The notes beneath the pieces are model-generated. The model was not told where the DNA came from. It saw only the letters and a list, made by a program, of their open reading frames with translations, and made no database searches. Of a DNA stretch of 64,000 bases, positions 17,902 through 28,435 are shown piece after piece (positions within the stretch are counted from its first letter, which is position 1; each line of letters begins with the position of its first letter). The stretch covers positions 886 through 64,885 of the forward strand of contig DJVJ01000030.1 of assembly GCA_002441135.1 (NCBI GenBank), in the 5' to 3' direction. The position numbers and the translations under genes were made by a program. Origin of the DNA: Caryophanales bacterium UBA6259. Its GTDB lineage: Bacteria > Bacillota > Bacilli > Tepidibacillales > Tepidibacillaceae.

Positions 17902-18087
17902 TTATTTATCTTCAACTTTCTTTGAATTTACGTCATCATCCATTAAATCCTTTGTTGCACTTTTAAATTCTTTCAACGTTCTACCAGCTGCTCTTCCTAA
18001 TTCAGGTAATTTATTAGGACCAAAGATTACTAATGCAATAACTAAGATTAAAATAAGTCCTGGTACTCCGATGTTAGCAAATGGCAT
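17902..18087 (-). CDS. tatA: TatA-family twin-arginine translocase component
   Basis: A 61-residue protein with one membrane helix (about 9-26) followed by the [21 protein letters not shown] amphipathic segment that defines TatA/E, and a charged tail. It polymerises to form the Tat pore. As first gene of the operon, it is placed to export the twin-arginine catalytic subunit encoded behind it. No TatC is present here, so it must work with a TatC encoded elsewhere. Very strong ribosome site, AGGAGGTGG, before the ATG. Confidence 0.93.
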   Translation of the reverse strand: MPFANIGVPGLILILVIALVIFGPNKLPELGRAAGRTLKEFKSATKDLMDDDVNSKKVEDK

Positions 18088-18220
18088 TTTTCCACCTCCT
18101 ATTTTGTTAAGTTATTCACAATTTGCTTTTAGTAAAAAATAATAATGAATCTTTTCTAATTCTAATTTTATAGGAAAAATTACTTACTAAGCATGCTTAA
18201 ATTTGAATATTTATCGAACA

Positions 18221-18236
18221 TGTGAAATAATTAACA
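18221..18236 (-). promoter_or_regulatory. Crp/Fnr-like site upstream of molybdoenzyme operon 2
   Basis: On the minus strand TGTTA-N6-TCACA, identical in its ten defined bases to the site before operon 1. It lies about 134 bp before tatA. Likely binding of an Fnr/Crp-family regulator is inferred from the match and from its recurrence before the two homologous operons. Confidence 0.45.
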
Positions 18237-18386
18237 AAACTTCTTATTTTCTTCATAATTTCTTCATACTTTTAATTTATTATTTAATTTCTTTGGATAT
18301 TTTCTCAAAATTCCATCACAAACCCTCTTAATTCATATGAATAATTTATTGCAAGGAGTTATAAACACCTCTACTCAACCTTATAC

Positions 18387-18410
18387 ATAGATTAAATAGT
18401 AGTAATCTAT
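18387..18410. promoter_or_regulatory. Inverted repeat just before the superoxide dismutase ribosome site
   Basis: Perfect 8-bp arms ATAGATTA and TAATCTAT are separated by 8 bp, ending 2 bp before AAGGAGGA. It could be an operator or an mRNA hairpin influencing translation. No family assignment is possible. Confidence 0.35.
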
Positions 18411-18426
18411 CTAAGGAGGAGTTAAA

Positions 18427-19215
18427 TTGTATCCAATCTATTATTTTCCCTACCATAATAGAAATCGCTATATTTCCCCTAAGTATATTTCTCCCATTCA
18501 ACCAATAAATCACTCGAAAATACTTCATTCATATTCACAGGATCATTTTTCAGCCAATACCCAAAGCCATATTCAACAACCTCATTCAATGATCCCTATC
18601 GGAAAACATACCTTACCTCAATTACCTTATTCTTATCATGCCTTGGAACCATATATAGATGAAAAAACAATGCGTTTGCATCATAGCAAACATCATCAAT
18701 CCTATGTTGATGGGTTAAATAAAGCGGAGTTTGAATTACAAAAAGCGAGAGAAAAAGATAAATATGAGCTAGTAAAGCATTGGGAAAGAGAATTGGCCTT
18801 TAACGGTGCTGGACACTATCTACACACCATCTTTTGGAACAATATGAGTCCAGCCGGAGGTGGCACTGCTTATGGAGAACTTGCTCAAGTAATAAATCAA
18901 TCCTTTGGAAGCTTTGAACAATTTAGAAAACATTTTTCAGCAGCGGCAGAAAAGGTAGAAGCCTCAGGGTGGGCTGCATTAGTATGGTCTCCACGTACCC
19001 ATCGCCTAGAAATATTACAATTTGAAAAGCATCAAAATCTATCCCAGCAAGATATAATTCCTTTGCTTGTTTTAGATGTTTGGGAGCATGCTTACTATTT
19101 AAAATATAATAACGATCGTAAGGCCTATATAAAAGCATGGTGGAATGTCGTAAATTGGGAGGACATCAACCAGAGATTTTTGATTGCCAAAACCGTTCAA
19201 TGGCCCCCTTATTAG
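18427..19215 (+). CDS. Iron/manganese superoxide dismutase with N-terminal extension
   Basis: A 262-residue protein. The dismutase fold starts near residue 60 (HTLPQLPYSYHALEPYI) and runs to the end, about 200 residues, the normal length. Metal ligands by alignment are H85 (in LHHSKHH), H133 (in GHYLHTIFW), D217 and H221 (LDVWEHAYY). Residues 1-58 are an added segment rich in Tyr, His, Pro, Ser and Gln, without a signal peptide; it resembles spore-coat sequence and the extended SodF of Bacillus. The TTG start is supported by AAGGAGGA 7 nt upstream. It removes superoxide; a spore-coat location is inference. Which metal is used cannot be told by eye. Confidence 0.88.
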   Translation: MYPIYYFPYHNRNRYISPKYISPIQPINHSKILHSYSQDHFSANTQSHIQQPHSMIPIGKHTLPQLPYSYHALEPYIDEKTMRLHHSKHHQSYVDGLNKAEFELQKAREKDKYELVKHWERELAFNGAGHYLHTIFWNNMSPAGGGTAYGELAQVINQSFGSFEQFRKHFSAAAEKVEASGWAALVWSPRTHRLEILQFEKHQNLSQQDIIPLLVLDVWEHAYYLKYNNDRKAYIKAWWNVVNWEDINQRFLIAKTVQWPPY

Positions 19216-19271
19216 AAAAGATTAGCTGCTCTTATTTCGGATAGGAAAAGCTCCATTACTTTCCTATCCGA
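19212..19271 (+). repeat. Dispersed hairpin repeat, copy 1
   Basis: After ATTAGAAAAG comes TTAGCTGCTCTTATTTCGG and then ATAGGAAAA-N10-TTTCCTATCCGA, a stem of TCGGATAGGAAA / TTTCCTATCCGA. The same stretch, with the same stem but a different loop, recurs at 47162-47260. Both copies lie just behind plus-strand genes in the same orientation. It may also act as a terminator for the dismutase gene (A-rich, T-poor 3' side on plus). Confidence 0.7.
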
Positions 19272-19303
19272 TTAAAAAAAACATAGATGCCGATAAGTCC
19301 AAT

Positions 19304-19334
19304 AGAAAAAGAGTCCATCTAGGACTCTTTTTCT
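19304..19334. terminator. Bidirectional intrinsic terminator
   Basis: Stem AGAAAAAGAGTCC / GGACTCTTTTTCT with a 5-nt loop. It lies between the convergent dismutase gene and the fadN-fadA-fadE operon. A second GC-rich hairpin (GGAGCCTCG / CGAGGCTCC, 19358-19392) without T run lies closer to fadE. Confidence 0.8.
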
Positions 19335-19428
19335 TGTTTCTTTAATGTGGTGGAGATGGAGCCTCGTCAAACGGGAGATAAGGCGAGGCTCCTTTATGGG
19401 AGTTTTGGTGGTAACCAAACTTAAAAAC

Positions 19429-21204
19429 TTATAAATACTTTTCTGCTTCAATCACTCTTGCCGCAACCTTGCGCTTTAACGCATTTGTATTAATTGGCGT
19501 ATAACGAGATAGTTTTTTATGAATGGAAAGCTGTGTACGAAGGACATCTCCTTCTTCCATCGCGGCTAATGTATTTTTCCCTATTAAACTTACTCGATCA
19601 AAAGCTTCCTGGACATAAATTTGTGTCATATCTAATTTATGCTCTGCTTTATCTACACCTAATTTATTCAGTGTCTTTAATGTACGAAGAATAGCACTTT
19701 CCATCGCATATAGCTCGATAATCATATCAGAAACATTGCGAAGTATTTCTTGTTCTTGTTCCAGTTTTTGTTGATATTTTTGAACTGCTAATCCCGCAAT
19801 CATTAACGTAAGCTTTTTAGCCATATCGAGCATACCCTTTTCTTGACTTAAAGGAGTATCCTCTGGCATTAACGGCATTAAGGACATTAATTCCTTTTGT
19901 AAGCGATCTGCAGCTGCTAATAATGCAATTTCTCCCTTAAGCGCCTTTTTCAAAAGAGTTCCCGGAATTAACAAACGATTGATTTCATTGGTACCTTCAA
20001 AAATCCGATTAATTCTAGAATCTCTATATAATCTTTCTACTTCATATTCCTCTATAAACCCATATCCTCCATGAATCTGTACCCCTTCATCAACTACAAA
20101 ATCCAATGATTCAGAGCCATATACTTTATTAATAGAAGCTTCAATTGCATATTCCGCGATTCCTTTTGCAATCTCTCTACCCTGATTCTCTTTGTTTCCT
20201 TCAATAACACTTAAACTATCTTCAATTAATCCACCAGTACGATAAATCATACTCTCATTAACAAAGGTACTAACGGCCATATCTGCAATTTTTTCTTGAA
20301 TTAACGGAAAGCTTGCAATTGGAAGCTTAAACTGCTTACGCTCCTTTGCATATTTTGTAGCTAGCTCAATAATTCGTTTAGAGGAGCCAACCGTTCCAAT
20401 CCCCAATTTGTAGCGACCAATATTTAAAATATTAAACGCAATAACATGCCCTTTGCCAATTTCACCTAACACATTATCAACAGGTACTTTTGCGTCCTCT
20501 AAGATTAGTGGTCTAGTTGATGAACCACGAATCCCCATTTTTTTCTCCTCTGGGCCAACAGATACACCAGGGTATTCTCTTTCAACAATGAAAGCCGTGA
20601 ATTTTTCACCATCTACTTTGGCATAGACCACAAATACATCTGCAAAACCTGCATTTGTAATAAACTGCTTAGCACCATTTAGTAAGTAATATTGTCCATC
20701 TTCACTAAGTACAGCAGTTGTTTTCGCTCCTAATGCATCAGATCCAGATACAGGCTCTGTTAAGGCATAGGCCGCAATCTTCTCGCCAGTTGCTAATAGT
20801 GGTAAGTATTTCTTCTTTTGATCTTCATTTCCAAAATATACGATAGGAAGGGTTCCAATTCCAACATGTGCACCATGACTTAATGCAAAGGATCCTGCTT
20901 TTGCAATATTTTCAGTAATAAGAGAAGAACTTATTTTATCTAAGCCCACACCCCCATATTCCTCTGGGATATCTGCTCCTAGTAGTCCTAATTCTCCTGC
21001 TTCCTTTAAAAGCTTTACTGCAACATCAAAATTTTTATGCTCCATTTCCTCAACTTTTGGTAAAACTTCGCCAGCCACAAAATCCCAAGTGGTTTTAGCA
21101 ATCATCAGATGCTCTTCATTAAAATCCTCTGGTGTATAGATATCCTCTGGTTGTAGCTCATCAATCAAAAAACTTCCGCCCTTAATTAACTTTTTCTCTT
21201 CCAT
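19429..21204 (-). CDS. fadE: Acyl-CoA dehydrogenase FadE
   Basis: A 591-residue acyl-CoA dehydrogenase of the long FadE/VLCAD-like type with an extra C-terminal helical domain (about 430-591). FAD-binding and substrate landmarks: [17 protein letters not shown] (about 149-165), [15 protein letters not shown], and [14 protein letters not shown], whose Glu is the catalytic base. It performs the first oxidation of fatty acyl-CoA and passes electrons to EtfAB. It is the last gene of the fadN-fadA-fadE operon, the same order as in B. subtilis, and should be induced when long-chain acyl-CoA releases FadR. ATG start with GGAGGA upstream. Confidence 0.93.
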   Translation of the reverse strand: MEEKKLIKGGSFLIDELQPEDIYTPEDFNEEHLMIAKTTWDFVAGEVLPKVEEMEHKNFDVAVKLLKEAGELGLLGADIPEEYGGVGLDKISSSLITENIAKAGSFALSHGAHVGIGTLPIVYFGNEDQKKKYLPLLATGEKIAAYALTEPVSGSDALGAKTTAVLSEDGQYYLLNGAKQFITNAGFADVFVVYAKVDGEKFTAFIVEREYPGVSVGPEEKKMGIRGSSTRPLILEDAKVPVDNVLGEIGKGHVIAFNILNIGRYKLGIGTVGSSKRIIELATKYAKERKQFKLPIASFPLIQEKIADMAVSTFVNESMIYRTGGLIEDSLSVIEGNKENQGREIAKGIAEYAIEASINKVYGSESLDFVVDEGVQIHGGYGFIEEYEVERLYRDSRINRIFEGTNEINRLLIPGTLLKKALKGEIALLAAADRLQKELMSLMPLMPEDTPLSQEKGMLDMAKKLTLMIAGLAVQKYQQKLEQEQEILRNVSDMIIELYAMESAILRTLKTLNKLGVDKAEHKLDMTQIYVQEAFDRVSLIGKNTLAAMEEGDVLRTQLSIHKKLSRYTPINTNALKRKVAARVIEAEKYL

Positions 21205-21230
21205 ATCGATTCCTCCATTTATCTATTTAA

Positions 21231-22409
21231 TTACAACAGCTCGAAAACGCCCGCTGCTCCCATTCCGCCACCAATACACATAGAGACAACACCATATTTT
21301 CCATTTCTTCTTCTTAATTCATTTAGTAGACTAACAGAAAGCTTAGAACCTGTGCAGCCTAATGGATGTCCAAGGGCAATAGCGCCACCATTCACATTTA
21401 CTTTTTCAGGATCTAAACCAAGCTCTTTTACCACATATACTGCTTGAGATGCAAAGGCTTCATTAATTTCAAATAAATCAATTTCCTCAACAGAAAGCCC
21501 TGCTAATTTCAATGCTTTAGGTATGGCTTCCTTTGGGCCAATACCCATCAAATCAGGGTCTACTCCAGCTACAGCAAAGGAGATAAGTTTAGCAATTGGT
21601 TTTAATCCAAGCGCTTCTGCTTTTTCCTTTGACATTACAAGTACAGCAGCTGCACCATCACTAGTTTGAGAGGAATTACCTGCTGTAACAGTACCATTTG
21701 CTTTAAAGGCTGGCTTTAATTTAGCTAAAGCCTCCATGGATGTATCTAAACGAACTCCTTCATCTGTATCAAAGATAACTTCCTCTGTTACAACCTTACC
21801 CTTTTCATTAATATAGGTTTTATTAACCTTAATCGGCACAATCTCTTCTTTAAATTTGCCCTCTTGAATTGCTTTTGCTGCTCTTTGATGGCTTTGGACT
21901 GCAAAGGCATCCTGTTCCTCGCGAGTTACATTAAAACGATCTGCTACTTCTTCTGCAGTATTTCCCATCGCCATATAGGCCTGTGGCATATTTTCCATTA
22001 ACCAAGGATTAGGAGCAGGCTTGTTTCCACCCATTGGAATCATACTCATGCTCTCTGCACCACCCGCAATAACTACATCAGCAAAGCCTACCATAATTTT
22101 CTCTACAGCGATGGCAATTGTTTGTAATCCAGAGGAACAATAGCGATTTACTGTCATTCCCGGAACAGTCACAGGTAGCCCTGCTCTTAATACCACGTTT
22201 CGTGCTAAATTCATTCCTTGTTCTGCTTCTGGAAAAGCACAACCTAAAATTACATCATCTATTTCTGAAGGGTCTAATCCTGGCGCTTTCTTTAATAATT
22301 CTTGAATCACATAAGCACCTAAGTCATCTGGTCTAGTATCTTTTAAACTACCACGTGGCGCTTTTCCAACCGCTGTGCGAACACCAGCAACAATTACTGC
22401 TTCTCTCAT
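21231..22409 (-). CDS. fadA: Acetyl-CoA acyltransferase (thiolase) FadA
   Basis: A 392-residue thiolase. Catalytic residues: Cys in NRYCSSGLQ (about 92), His in GHPLGCTG, and Cys in [10 protein letters not shown] near the C-terminus. It cleaves 3-ketoacyl-CoA to acetyl-CoA and the shortened acyl-CoA. The frame is open to 22490, but the ATG at 22409 follows GGGGG at proper spacing and matches the usual thiolase N-terminus ([12 protein letters not shown]). It follows fadN by 13 bp, so the two are co-transcribed. Confidence 0.93.
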   Translation of the reverse strand: MREAVIVAGVRTAVGKAPRGSLKDTRPDDLGAYVIQELLKKAPGLDPSEIDDVILGCAFPEAEQGMNLARNVVLRAGLPVTVPGMTVNRYCSSGLQTIAIAVEKIMVGFADVVIAGGAESMSMIPMGGNKPAPNPWLMENMPQAYMAMGNTAEEVADRFNVTREEQDAFAVQSHQRAAKAIQEGKFKEEIVPIKVNKTYINEKGKVVTEEVIFDTDEGVRLDTSMEALAKLKPAFKANGTVTAGNSSQTSDGAAAVLVMSKEKAEALGLKPIAKLISFAVAGVDPDLMGIGPKEAIPKALKLAGLSVEEIDLFEINEAFASQAVYVVKELGLDPEKVNVNGGAIALGHPLGCTGSKLSVSLLNELRRRNGKYGVVSMCIGGGMGAAGVFELL

Positions 22410-22422
22410 GTTTTCATCCCCC

Positions 22423-24825
22423 TTAATTACGTAATGGTTTACCCTTCGTGAGCATATGCTGCATTCTTGCCTGGGATTTAGGTTCTGCAACTAGGCTTAA
22501 AAATGCTTCTCTTTCTAAATCCAATAAATATTGTTCTGTTACTAATGTGTTTGCAGGAATATTTCCACCAGAAAGGACAAATGCTAATTTTTCTGCAATT
22601 TTCAAATCATGCTCACTAATCATTCCACTAACCTTGAAGGTATATGCTCCAAGTCGAAGCGTATTATAGCCTGTTTCTCCTACCACTCTTATCTTCTCTG
22701 GTCTAGGTGGCTGATATCCTAATTGATCCATAGACAATACAGCCTGTTTTGCATCATATAGTTGATAATCTTTATTTACGGATATGCGATCTTGTTTTCG
22801 TAGATAGCCTAATTCCTTGGCTTCTTTAGCACTAGTAGAAACTTTGGCCATTGCAATGGTCTCGAATGCCCGGTTTACCAATGGCTGTAGGTCAATTTTT
22901 ACATCCTTGGAAATTCCTTCGATATTCCGTAGTAATATTTCCTTTGTACCACCACCACCTGGGATTAAACCAACGCCTACTTCTACTAATCCCATATACG
23001 TCTCTGCAGCGGCTTGAACCTGATCTGCAGGGAAAACCATTTCAGCTCCCCCGCCTAAAGTCATGGCAAATGGTGCTGCAACCACTGGTTTATCTAAGTA
23101 TTTTAATTTCATCGCTGAGTCTTGGAACATACGTACAATCATTTCAATTTCATCCCAATTTTCATCTTGCGCTTCCATTAGAATCATCATTAGATTAGCG
23201 CCTACACTAAAGTTTTTACCCTGATTTCCAATCACTAATCCACGATAGTTTTTAGAAACCTCTTCAATGGAACTATTAATCATACTTACAATATCTAATG
23301 CAATGGCATTGTTGGGAGAATGAAATTCTAAAAGTGCAACTCCATCTCCAATATCGATTAAACTTGCTCCCGCATTGCTCTTAATGATTCGCTTTTGCTC
23401 CTTTAAATCAGCAAGAGTAATTATTCGAGGATCTTGTTGTAAAGCTTGGTATTCTCCAGTTAACTGAAGATACACCTTCTTGGATTCTTGCTTATCATAG
23501 AAACGTTCCTTGCCACTAGATAACATTTTCTTCACATAGTCAGGAATTCGCTCTCCTTCTTCTTCCATCCGAGCAACAGATTTAGCCACTCCGATTTCAT
23601 CCCAAATTTCAAAAGGTCCTAATTCCCAATTGAAGCCCCACTTCATTGCATTATCAATATTCACTACATCATCTGCTATTTCACCTAGCTTATCTGCAGA
23701 ATATAGTAGTACCTTTTTTAATGTGCTCCAAGCAAAAAGGGATGCTTGATCTTTTCCATAGATTAGTGTTTTTAATTTATCCTTTAATGTCTTACCTTGC
23801 TTTGCCATCTCAACACTTGCTGACTTTATCTTTTCTTTTGGCACATAATCAAGGGTATGGTAATCAAGAACTAATATTTCTGTTCCTGTAGCCGTTTTCA
23901 TTTTTTTGTAAAAGCCTTGTTTATTTTTATCTCCAATCCAACCCTTTTCTACCATTTCTAATAGATAGGAAGGCACCCTAAAAATATTTTTCTCTTCCTC
24001 ATCATTGCTATTTTCCACCATATTGTTTGCCACATGTACAAAGGTGTCTAAACCAACCATGTCTAAGGTTCGGAAGGATGCACTTTTCGGTCTACCCATT
24101 AATGGACCAGTGATAGAGTCTACATCATCCACTCTCATCCCCATTTTTTCCATTTCATGAATAGTAACCATCAAACCAAATGTACCGATGCGATTAGCGA
24201 TAAAGTTAGGCGTATCCTTTGCAATTACAACCCCTTTTCCAAGAACCCTTTCACTAAAGCGAACCATAAAATCTATCACTTCTTGATCTGTATCTAAAGA
24301 TGGGATAATTTCTAGTAGCTTCATATATCTAGGTGGGTTAAAAAAGTGGGTACCTAGAAAATGTTTCTTAAACTCCTCTGAACGTTCTTCCACCATTTTA
24401 TTAATAGAAACTCCAGAGGTATTTGAGCTAACAATTGAACCTGGTTTTCGGTTTTTTTCGATGGTTTCAAGCACAATTTTCTTTATTTTTAAGTTTTCCG
24501 TAACGACCTCAATAATCCAATCTGCTTCTTTCAAATAGTGAAGATGATCCTCCATATTTCCAGTGATAATTAACTCAGCATCAGCGTTCTGATACAGTGC
24601 TGCTGGCTTTGATTTTAATATTTTATCTTTCCCCATTACTGCGAACCGATTTTTTACTACTGTATCTTGTAGTGTTAATCCTTTAGCCATTTCCTCACTG
24701 GTTAATTCTCTAGGCACAATGTCTAATAGAAAAGTGGTTATCCCTACATTTGCTAAGTGAGCAGCTATTCCTGCACCCATTACCCCAGCACCTATGACAG
24801 CGGCTTTCTTAATTTTTTTCTCCAT
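22423..24825 (-). CDS. fadN: 3-hydroxyacyl-CoA dehydrogenase/enoyl-CoA hydratase FadN
   Basis: An 800-residue bifunctional enzyme. The N-terminal NAD-binding fold ([22 protein letters not shown], about 8-29) and dehydrogenase domain run to about residue 400; the crotonase-like hydratase domain is at about 490-680 ([40 protein letters not shown]). It hydrates enoyl-CoA and oxidises the 3-hydroxyacyl-CoA. The order is the reverse of E. coli FadB, as in B. subtilis FadN. It is the first gene of the operon; its promoter carries a FadR operator. Ribosome site AAGGGAGG before ATG. Confidence 0.93.
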   Translation of the reverse strand: MEKKIKKAAVIGAGVMGAGIAAHLANVGITTFLLDIVPRELTSEEMAKGLTLQDTVVKNRFAVMGKDKILKSKPAALYQNADAELIITGNMEDHLHYLKEADWIIEVVTENLKIKKIVLETIEKNRKPGSIVSSNTSGVSINKMVEERSEEFKKHFLGTHFFNPPRYMKLLEIIPSLDTDQEVIDFMVRFSERVLGKGVVIAKDTPNFIANRIGTFGLMVTIHEMEKMGMRVDDVDSITGPLMGRPKSASFRTLDMVGLDTFVHVANNMVENSNDEEEKNIFRVPSYLLEMVEKGWIGDKNKQGFYKKMKTATGTEILVLDYHTLDYVPKEKIKSASVEMAKQGKTLKDKLKTLIYGKDQASLFAWSTLKKVLLYSADKLGEIADDVVNIDNAMKWGFNWELGPFEIWDEIGVAKSVARMEEEGERIPDYVKKMLSSGKERFYDKQESKKVYLQLTGEYQALQQDPRIITLADLKEQKRIIKSNAGASLIDIGDGVALLEFHSPNNAIALDIVSMINSSIEEVSKNYRGLVIGNQGKNFSVGANLMMILMEAQDENWDEIEMIVRMFQDSAMKLKYLDKPVVAAPFAMTLGGGAEMVFPADQVQAAAETYMGLVEVGVGLIPGGGGTKEILLRNIEGISKDVKIDLQPLVNRAFETIAMAKVSTSAKEAKELGYLRKQDRISVNKDYQLYDAKQAVLSMDQLGYQPPRPEKIRVVGETGYNTLRLGAYTFKVSGMISEHDLKIAEKLAFVLSGGNIPANTLVTEQYLLDLEREAFLSLVAEPKSQARMQHMLTKGKPLRN

Positions 24826-24894
24826 ATCGTAACCTCCCTTATTCCCTTAAAATTCTTATATTAACGAATCTAACTTTTCTAAGCTCGAAAAATA

Positions 24895-24912
24895 TGAATG
24901 GTTATTCATTCA
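24895..24912. promoter_or_regulatory. FadR operator before fadNAE
   Basis: TGAATGGTTATTCATTCA matches the B. subtilis FadR consensus TGAATGANTANTCATTCA at all but one defined position. It lies directly downstream of the -10 of the fadN promoter, so bound FadR would block transcription until long-chain acyl-CoA removes it. Confidence 0.88.
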
Positions 24913-24913
24913 T

Positions 24914-24942
24914 ATTTTACATCTTTCGAAAACAAGATACAA
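24914..24942 (-). promoter_or_regulatory. Sigma-A promoter of fadNAE
   Basis: TTGTAT (24942-24937), a 17-bp spacer, then TAAAAT (24919-24914) on the minus strand. The FadR operator begins 1 bp after the -10, so the start site falls within the operator. Confidence 0.75.
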
Positions 24943-25000
24943 TAGATTTTTATGAATCTTTTAAATTTTCTAATTATTTTGACTATGTTTTTGTAATAAA

Positions 25001-25056
25001 GAGCGTTACACTTTTACGTATGATTGGTTTTCTTGATTTCTTTTGGTGCAACGCTC
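25001..25056 (-). terminator. Possible terminator behind icmF
   Basis: The arms GAGCGTTACA (25001-25010) and TGCAACGCTC (25047-25056) pair with one mismatch around a 36-nt loop; on the minus strand TTTATT follows. The long loop makes it weaker than the other terminators. It would end the icmF operon before the fadN promoter. Confidence 0.45.
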
Positions 25057-25101
25057 CTCTTTTATTTACTATAAATTCTCCTGCTCTAATTTGTTCTATT
25101 G

Positions 25102-28100
25102 CTAAACATTTCTTCGGTATTGTCCACCCACTTGATATAATGCTCTAGTAATCTGTCCTAATGAGGCTACCTTTACCGTCTCCATTAATTCAGCAAAAAT
25201 ATTCTGGCCACTAATGGCTACTTCCTTCAAACGAGTTAATGCCTCTGCTGCTTCGGTGGCATTTTTTTCTTTAAATGTATTCACTCTTTGAATCTGCAGT
25301 TCTTTTTCTTCGATGGTTGCTCTAGAGAGCTCCATATTAAATTCTTCCTCTTTTTGATTTTCTCCTAAGAAGGTATTTACACCAATAATAGGTAGTTCAC
25401 CAGAGTGCTTTTTCATTTCATAGAGCATCGATTCTTCTTGAATTTTGCTTCGTTGGTACGCTGTCTCCATTGCACCAAGAACTCCTCCTCGAGCACTAAT
25501 ACGCTCAAATTCCTGTAATACGGCCTCTTCAACCAAATCGGTTAATTCCTCAATGATAAATGAGCCCTGTAATGGATTTTCGTTTTTAGCTAACCCAAGT
25601 TCTCTAGAAATGATTAATTGGATTGCCATTGCACGACGAACAGAGTGCTCTGTTGGTAATGTAATTGCCTCATCATATGCATTGGTATGAAGAGAATTAC
25701 AATTATCATATAAAGCCATTAATGCTTGGAGTGTTGTTCTGATATCATTAAAGTCAATTTCCATCGCATGTAACGATCGTCCTGAGGTCTGAATATGGTA
25801 TTTTAATTTTTGAGAGCGATCATTACCTCCATATTTATTTTTCATAATAACAGCCCAGATACGACGGGCGACACGGCCTAAAACCGTATACTCTGCATCC
25901 AAACCGTTGCTAAAAAAGAAGGAGAGATTTGGTGCAAAATCATCAATATTCATTCCCCGGCTTAGATAATATTCAACATAAGTAAAGGCATTGGAAAGTG
26001 TAAAAGCGAGCTGAGTAATAGGGTTGGCTCCTGCTTCTGCAATATGATACCCACTAATACTTACGGAATAATAGTTTCTCACCTTGTTATCAATAAAATA
26101 TTGTTGGATATCCCCCATCATTTTTAAAGCGAACTCTGTAGAGAATACACAGGTGTTTTGTCCTTGATCCTCCTTTAAAATATCTGCCTGTACCGTTCCG
26201 CGAATATTTTGCAGGGTATCCTTCATTAATATTTCTATCTCCTCAGAAGTTGGTTTGCGACCATTACTTTCTAAGAATCTTTCCATTTGCTGATCAATGG
26301 CGGTGTTCATAAACATAGCTAGAATAATTGGAGCTGGCCCATTAATCGTCATTGAAACACTAGTATTTGGCGCACACAAGTCAAAACCATGATAGAGCAC
26401 CTTCATATCCTCAATGGTTGCAATGCTTACCCCACTTTCACCAATCTTACCGTAAATATCTGGTCGATAATCAGGATCCTCTCCATAAAGAGTAACACTA
26501 TCAAATGCCGTACTTAGACGGATGGCATTATCTCCCTTGGATAGATAATGGAACCTTCGATTAGTTCTTTCTGGGGAACCTTCTCCAGCAAATTGACGTT
26601 TTGGATCTTCTTCCTTACGCTTAAAAGGAAATACTCCAGCGGTATAAGGAAAAGCTCCTGGAAGATTTTCCTTCAAACTCCAATACACGATTTGTCCCCA
26701 GTCCTTATAATTCGGTAAAGCAATTTTAGGAATTCTAGTTCCAGACAAAGTAGTCGTATATAATGGTTCGCTAATCTCTTTATTGCGAATTTTTATAGTT
26801 AATATGTCGCTTTGATAGGTTTCTTTTACTTTTGGCCATTCATCAATAATGCTTTGAATCTCACCATTTAGCTGAACTCCAATTTGATCCATTGCCTGTT
26901 CAACCACATGAAGTGTCTGATGTACCGCCTCTAATTCTTCTTTTTCACTAGAGCTTGGGGAGGCTGTAGATTCTAGTAATATTTCCTTTGTTCCATTTAA
27001 TTGAAATAATCTTGTTGCGAGTCTTGATTGTTCATCAATAAAACGATGATAATTACGAATAGTTAAAGCAATTTCATATAGGTATTGTCCTCTTTCAGGA
27101 GGTATAATTACCCCTTTTTTCATCTCATTTAAAAAGATTTGTGAAGAAGATCTCCATTCTAATTGGCTAACTTGATCTAATTTCTCTACCAAACCTTGAT
27201 AAAAGCTATTTACACCTTGGTCATTATACTGACTTGCTATCGTACCATAAATAGGCAAATAATCATCTGCAATTTCAAATATTTTATGATTCCTTCGATA
27301 TTGCTTCCGCACCTCTCGTAATGCATCTAATGATCCTTTACGATCAAACTTATTGATGACAATAAAATCAGCGAAATCAAGCATATCTATTTTTTCAAGT
27401 TGAGTGGGGGCACCAAATTCACTAGTCATCACATAAGTCGATATATCTGCAATTTTAGCAATTTCTGCATCCCCTTGCCCTATTCCACTTGTTTCAACAA
27501 TAATCAAGTCGAATCCAGCAACTTTAGCGATTTGAATTGCATCAATAATTGCATCACTTAATTCGGTTTGTGAGGTTCTTGTCGCTAGACTTCGCATATA
27601 AATCTGCGGCTGATGAATCGCATTCATTCGAATTCGATCCCCTAATAATGCCCCACCTGTTTTTCTTCTCGATGGATCAACAGAAAAGATCGCAATTCTT
27701 CTTTCAGGAAAATCAATGGAAAACCTTCTCACTAACTCATCCGTTAATGAGCTTTTTCCTGCTCCCCCTGTCCCCGTTATACCAATAATTGGAGATTGAA
27801 TCGTTTTGTTTTGTAATACTTCCTCTAGCTCTCTCTCCAAACGTAAGCTATATTTTTTTTCATTTTCCTCATTACGACTATTTTCTACAAGACTAATTAA
27901 TCTAGCCATTGTTCCGTGGTCGCCATTTGACAAATCTTCTAATTTTAAAGAGGTTGTTAGGTCTAATGTTGAAAAATCGGTATGCTGGATCATATATTCA
28001 ATCATCCCATTTAAGCCCATTGTGCGACCGTCTTCAGGAGAGAAAATCTTTGCAATACCATATGCTTCTAACTCTTTAATTTCATTTGGGACAATAACTC

Positions 28101-28404
28101 CCCCTCCACCTCCGAAGATTTGGATATGTCCTGCTCCTTTTTCTTGAAGGAGATCATAAACATATTTAAAAAACTCCATGTGGCCACCTTGATAAGAGCT
28201 TATTGCAATACCCTGAACATCTTCATCGATTGCCGCAGCGACTATTTCTTCCGCTGAACGATTATGTCCTAAATGAATGACCTCACAGCCCGCACTTTGG
28301 AGAAGTCGTCGAAAGATATTTATGGAAGCATCATGACCATCAAATAAACTAGAAGCAGTTATAAAACGAATCTTATGCTTCGGTATATAGCCCCTATTAT
28401 CCAT
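25102..28404 (-). CDS. icmF: Fused isobutyryl-CoA mutase IcmF
   Basis: A 1100-residue adenosylcobalamin enzyme with three parts. The B12 domain is at about 10-140 ([11 protein letters not shown], with His24 the cobalt ligand). The MeaB-like GTPase chaperone is at about 200-420 ([13 protein letters not shown] at about 208-220). The mutase barrel covers about 540-1100, with [16 protein letters not shown] and [22 protein letters not shown]. This fusion interconverts butyryl-CoA and isobutyryl-CoA, and related versions act on pivalyl- or isovaleryl-CoA. The ATG at 28404 is preferred because GAGGAGGG lies 6 nt upstream; the upstream ATG at 28419 overlaps that site. It is the last gene of a fatty/butyryl-CoA operon, so it can reshape four-carbon CoA esters. 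Confidence 0.92.
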   Translation of the reverse strand: MDNRGYIPKHKIRFITASSLFDGHDASINIFRRLLQSAGCEVIHLGHNRSAEEIVAAAIDEDVQGIAISSYQGGHMEFFKYVYDLLQEKGAGHIQIFGGGGGVIVPNEIKELEAYGIAKIFSPEDGRTMGLNGMIEYMIQHTDFSTLDLTTSLKLEDLSNGDHGTMARLISLVENSRNEENEKKYSLRLERELEEVLQNKTIQSPIIGITGTGGAGKSSLTDELVRRFSIDFPERRIAIFSVDPSRRKTGGALLGDRIRMNAIHQPQIYMRSLATRTSQTELSDAIIDAIQIAKVAGFDLIIVETSGIGQGDAEIAKIADISTYVMTSEFGAPTQLEKIDMLDFADFIVINKFDRKGSLDALREVRKQYRRNHKIFEIADDYLPIYGTIASQYNDQGVNSFYQGLVEKLDQVSQLEWRSSSQIFLNEMKKGVIIPPERGQYLYEIALTIRNYHRFIDEQSRLATRLFQLNGTKEILLESTASPSSSEKEELEAVHQTLHVVEQAMDQIGVQLNGEIQSIIDEWPKVKETYQSDILTIKIRNKEISEPLYTTTLSGTRIPKIALPNYKDWGQIVYWSLKENLPGAFPYTAGVFPFKRKEEDPKRQFAGEGSPERTNRRFHYLSKGDNAIRLSTAFDSVTLYGEDPDYRPDIYGKIGESGVSIATIEDMKVLYHGFDLCAPNTSVSMTINGPAPIILAMFMNTAIDQQMERFLESNGRKPTSEEIEILMKDTLQNIRGTVQADILKEDQGQNTCVFSTEFALKMMGDIQQYFIDNKVRNYYSVSISGYHIAEAGANPITQLAFTLSNAFTYVEYYLSRGMNIDDFAPNLSFFFSNGLDAEYTVLGRVARRIWAVIMKNKYGGNDRSQKLKYHIQTSGRSLHAMEIDFNDIRTTLQALMALYDNCNSLHTNAYDEAITLPTEHSVRRAMAIQLIISRELGLAKNENPLQGSFIIEELTDLVEEAVLQEFERISARGGVLGAMETAYQRSKIQEESMLYEMKKHSGELPIIGVNTFLGENQKEEEFNMELSRATIEEKELQIQRVNTFKEKNATEAAEALTRLKEVAISGQNIFAELMETVKVASLGQITRALYQVGGQYRRNV

Positions 28405-28435
28405 ATACTCCCTCCTCATCTATTTTCTCTTGTAT

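Larger units (their letters stand above)
18088..18426. promoter_or_regulatory. Divergent region between tatA operon and superoxide dismutase
   Basis: A stretch of 339 bp without a gene. It contains the Crp/Fnr-like site at 18221-18236 and, close to the dismutase gene, the inverted repeat ATAGATTA-N8-TAATCTAT (18387-18410). The rest is AT-rich, and I see no further coding sequence or RNA gene. Confidence 0.6.

Noticed and set aside
19358..19392. GC-rich hairpin before fadE as a riboswitch or small RNA
   Set aside because: It is at the 3' side of the fadNAE operon next to a terminator, has no complex fold or T run, and resembles no known RNA class by eye.
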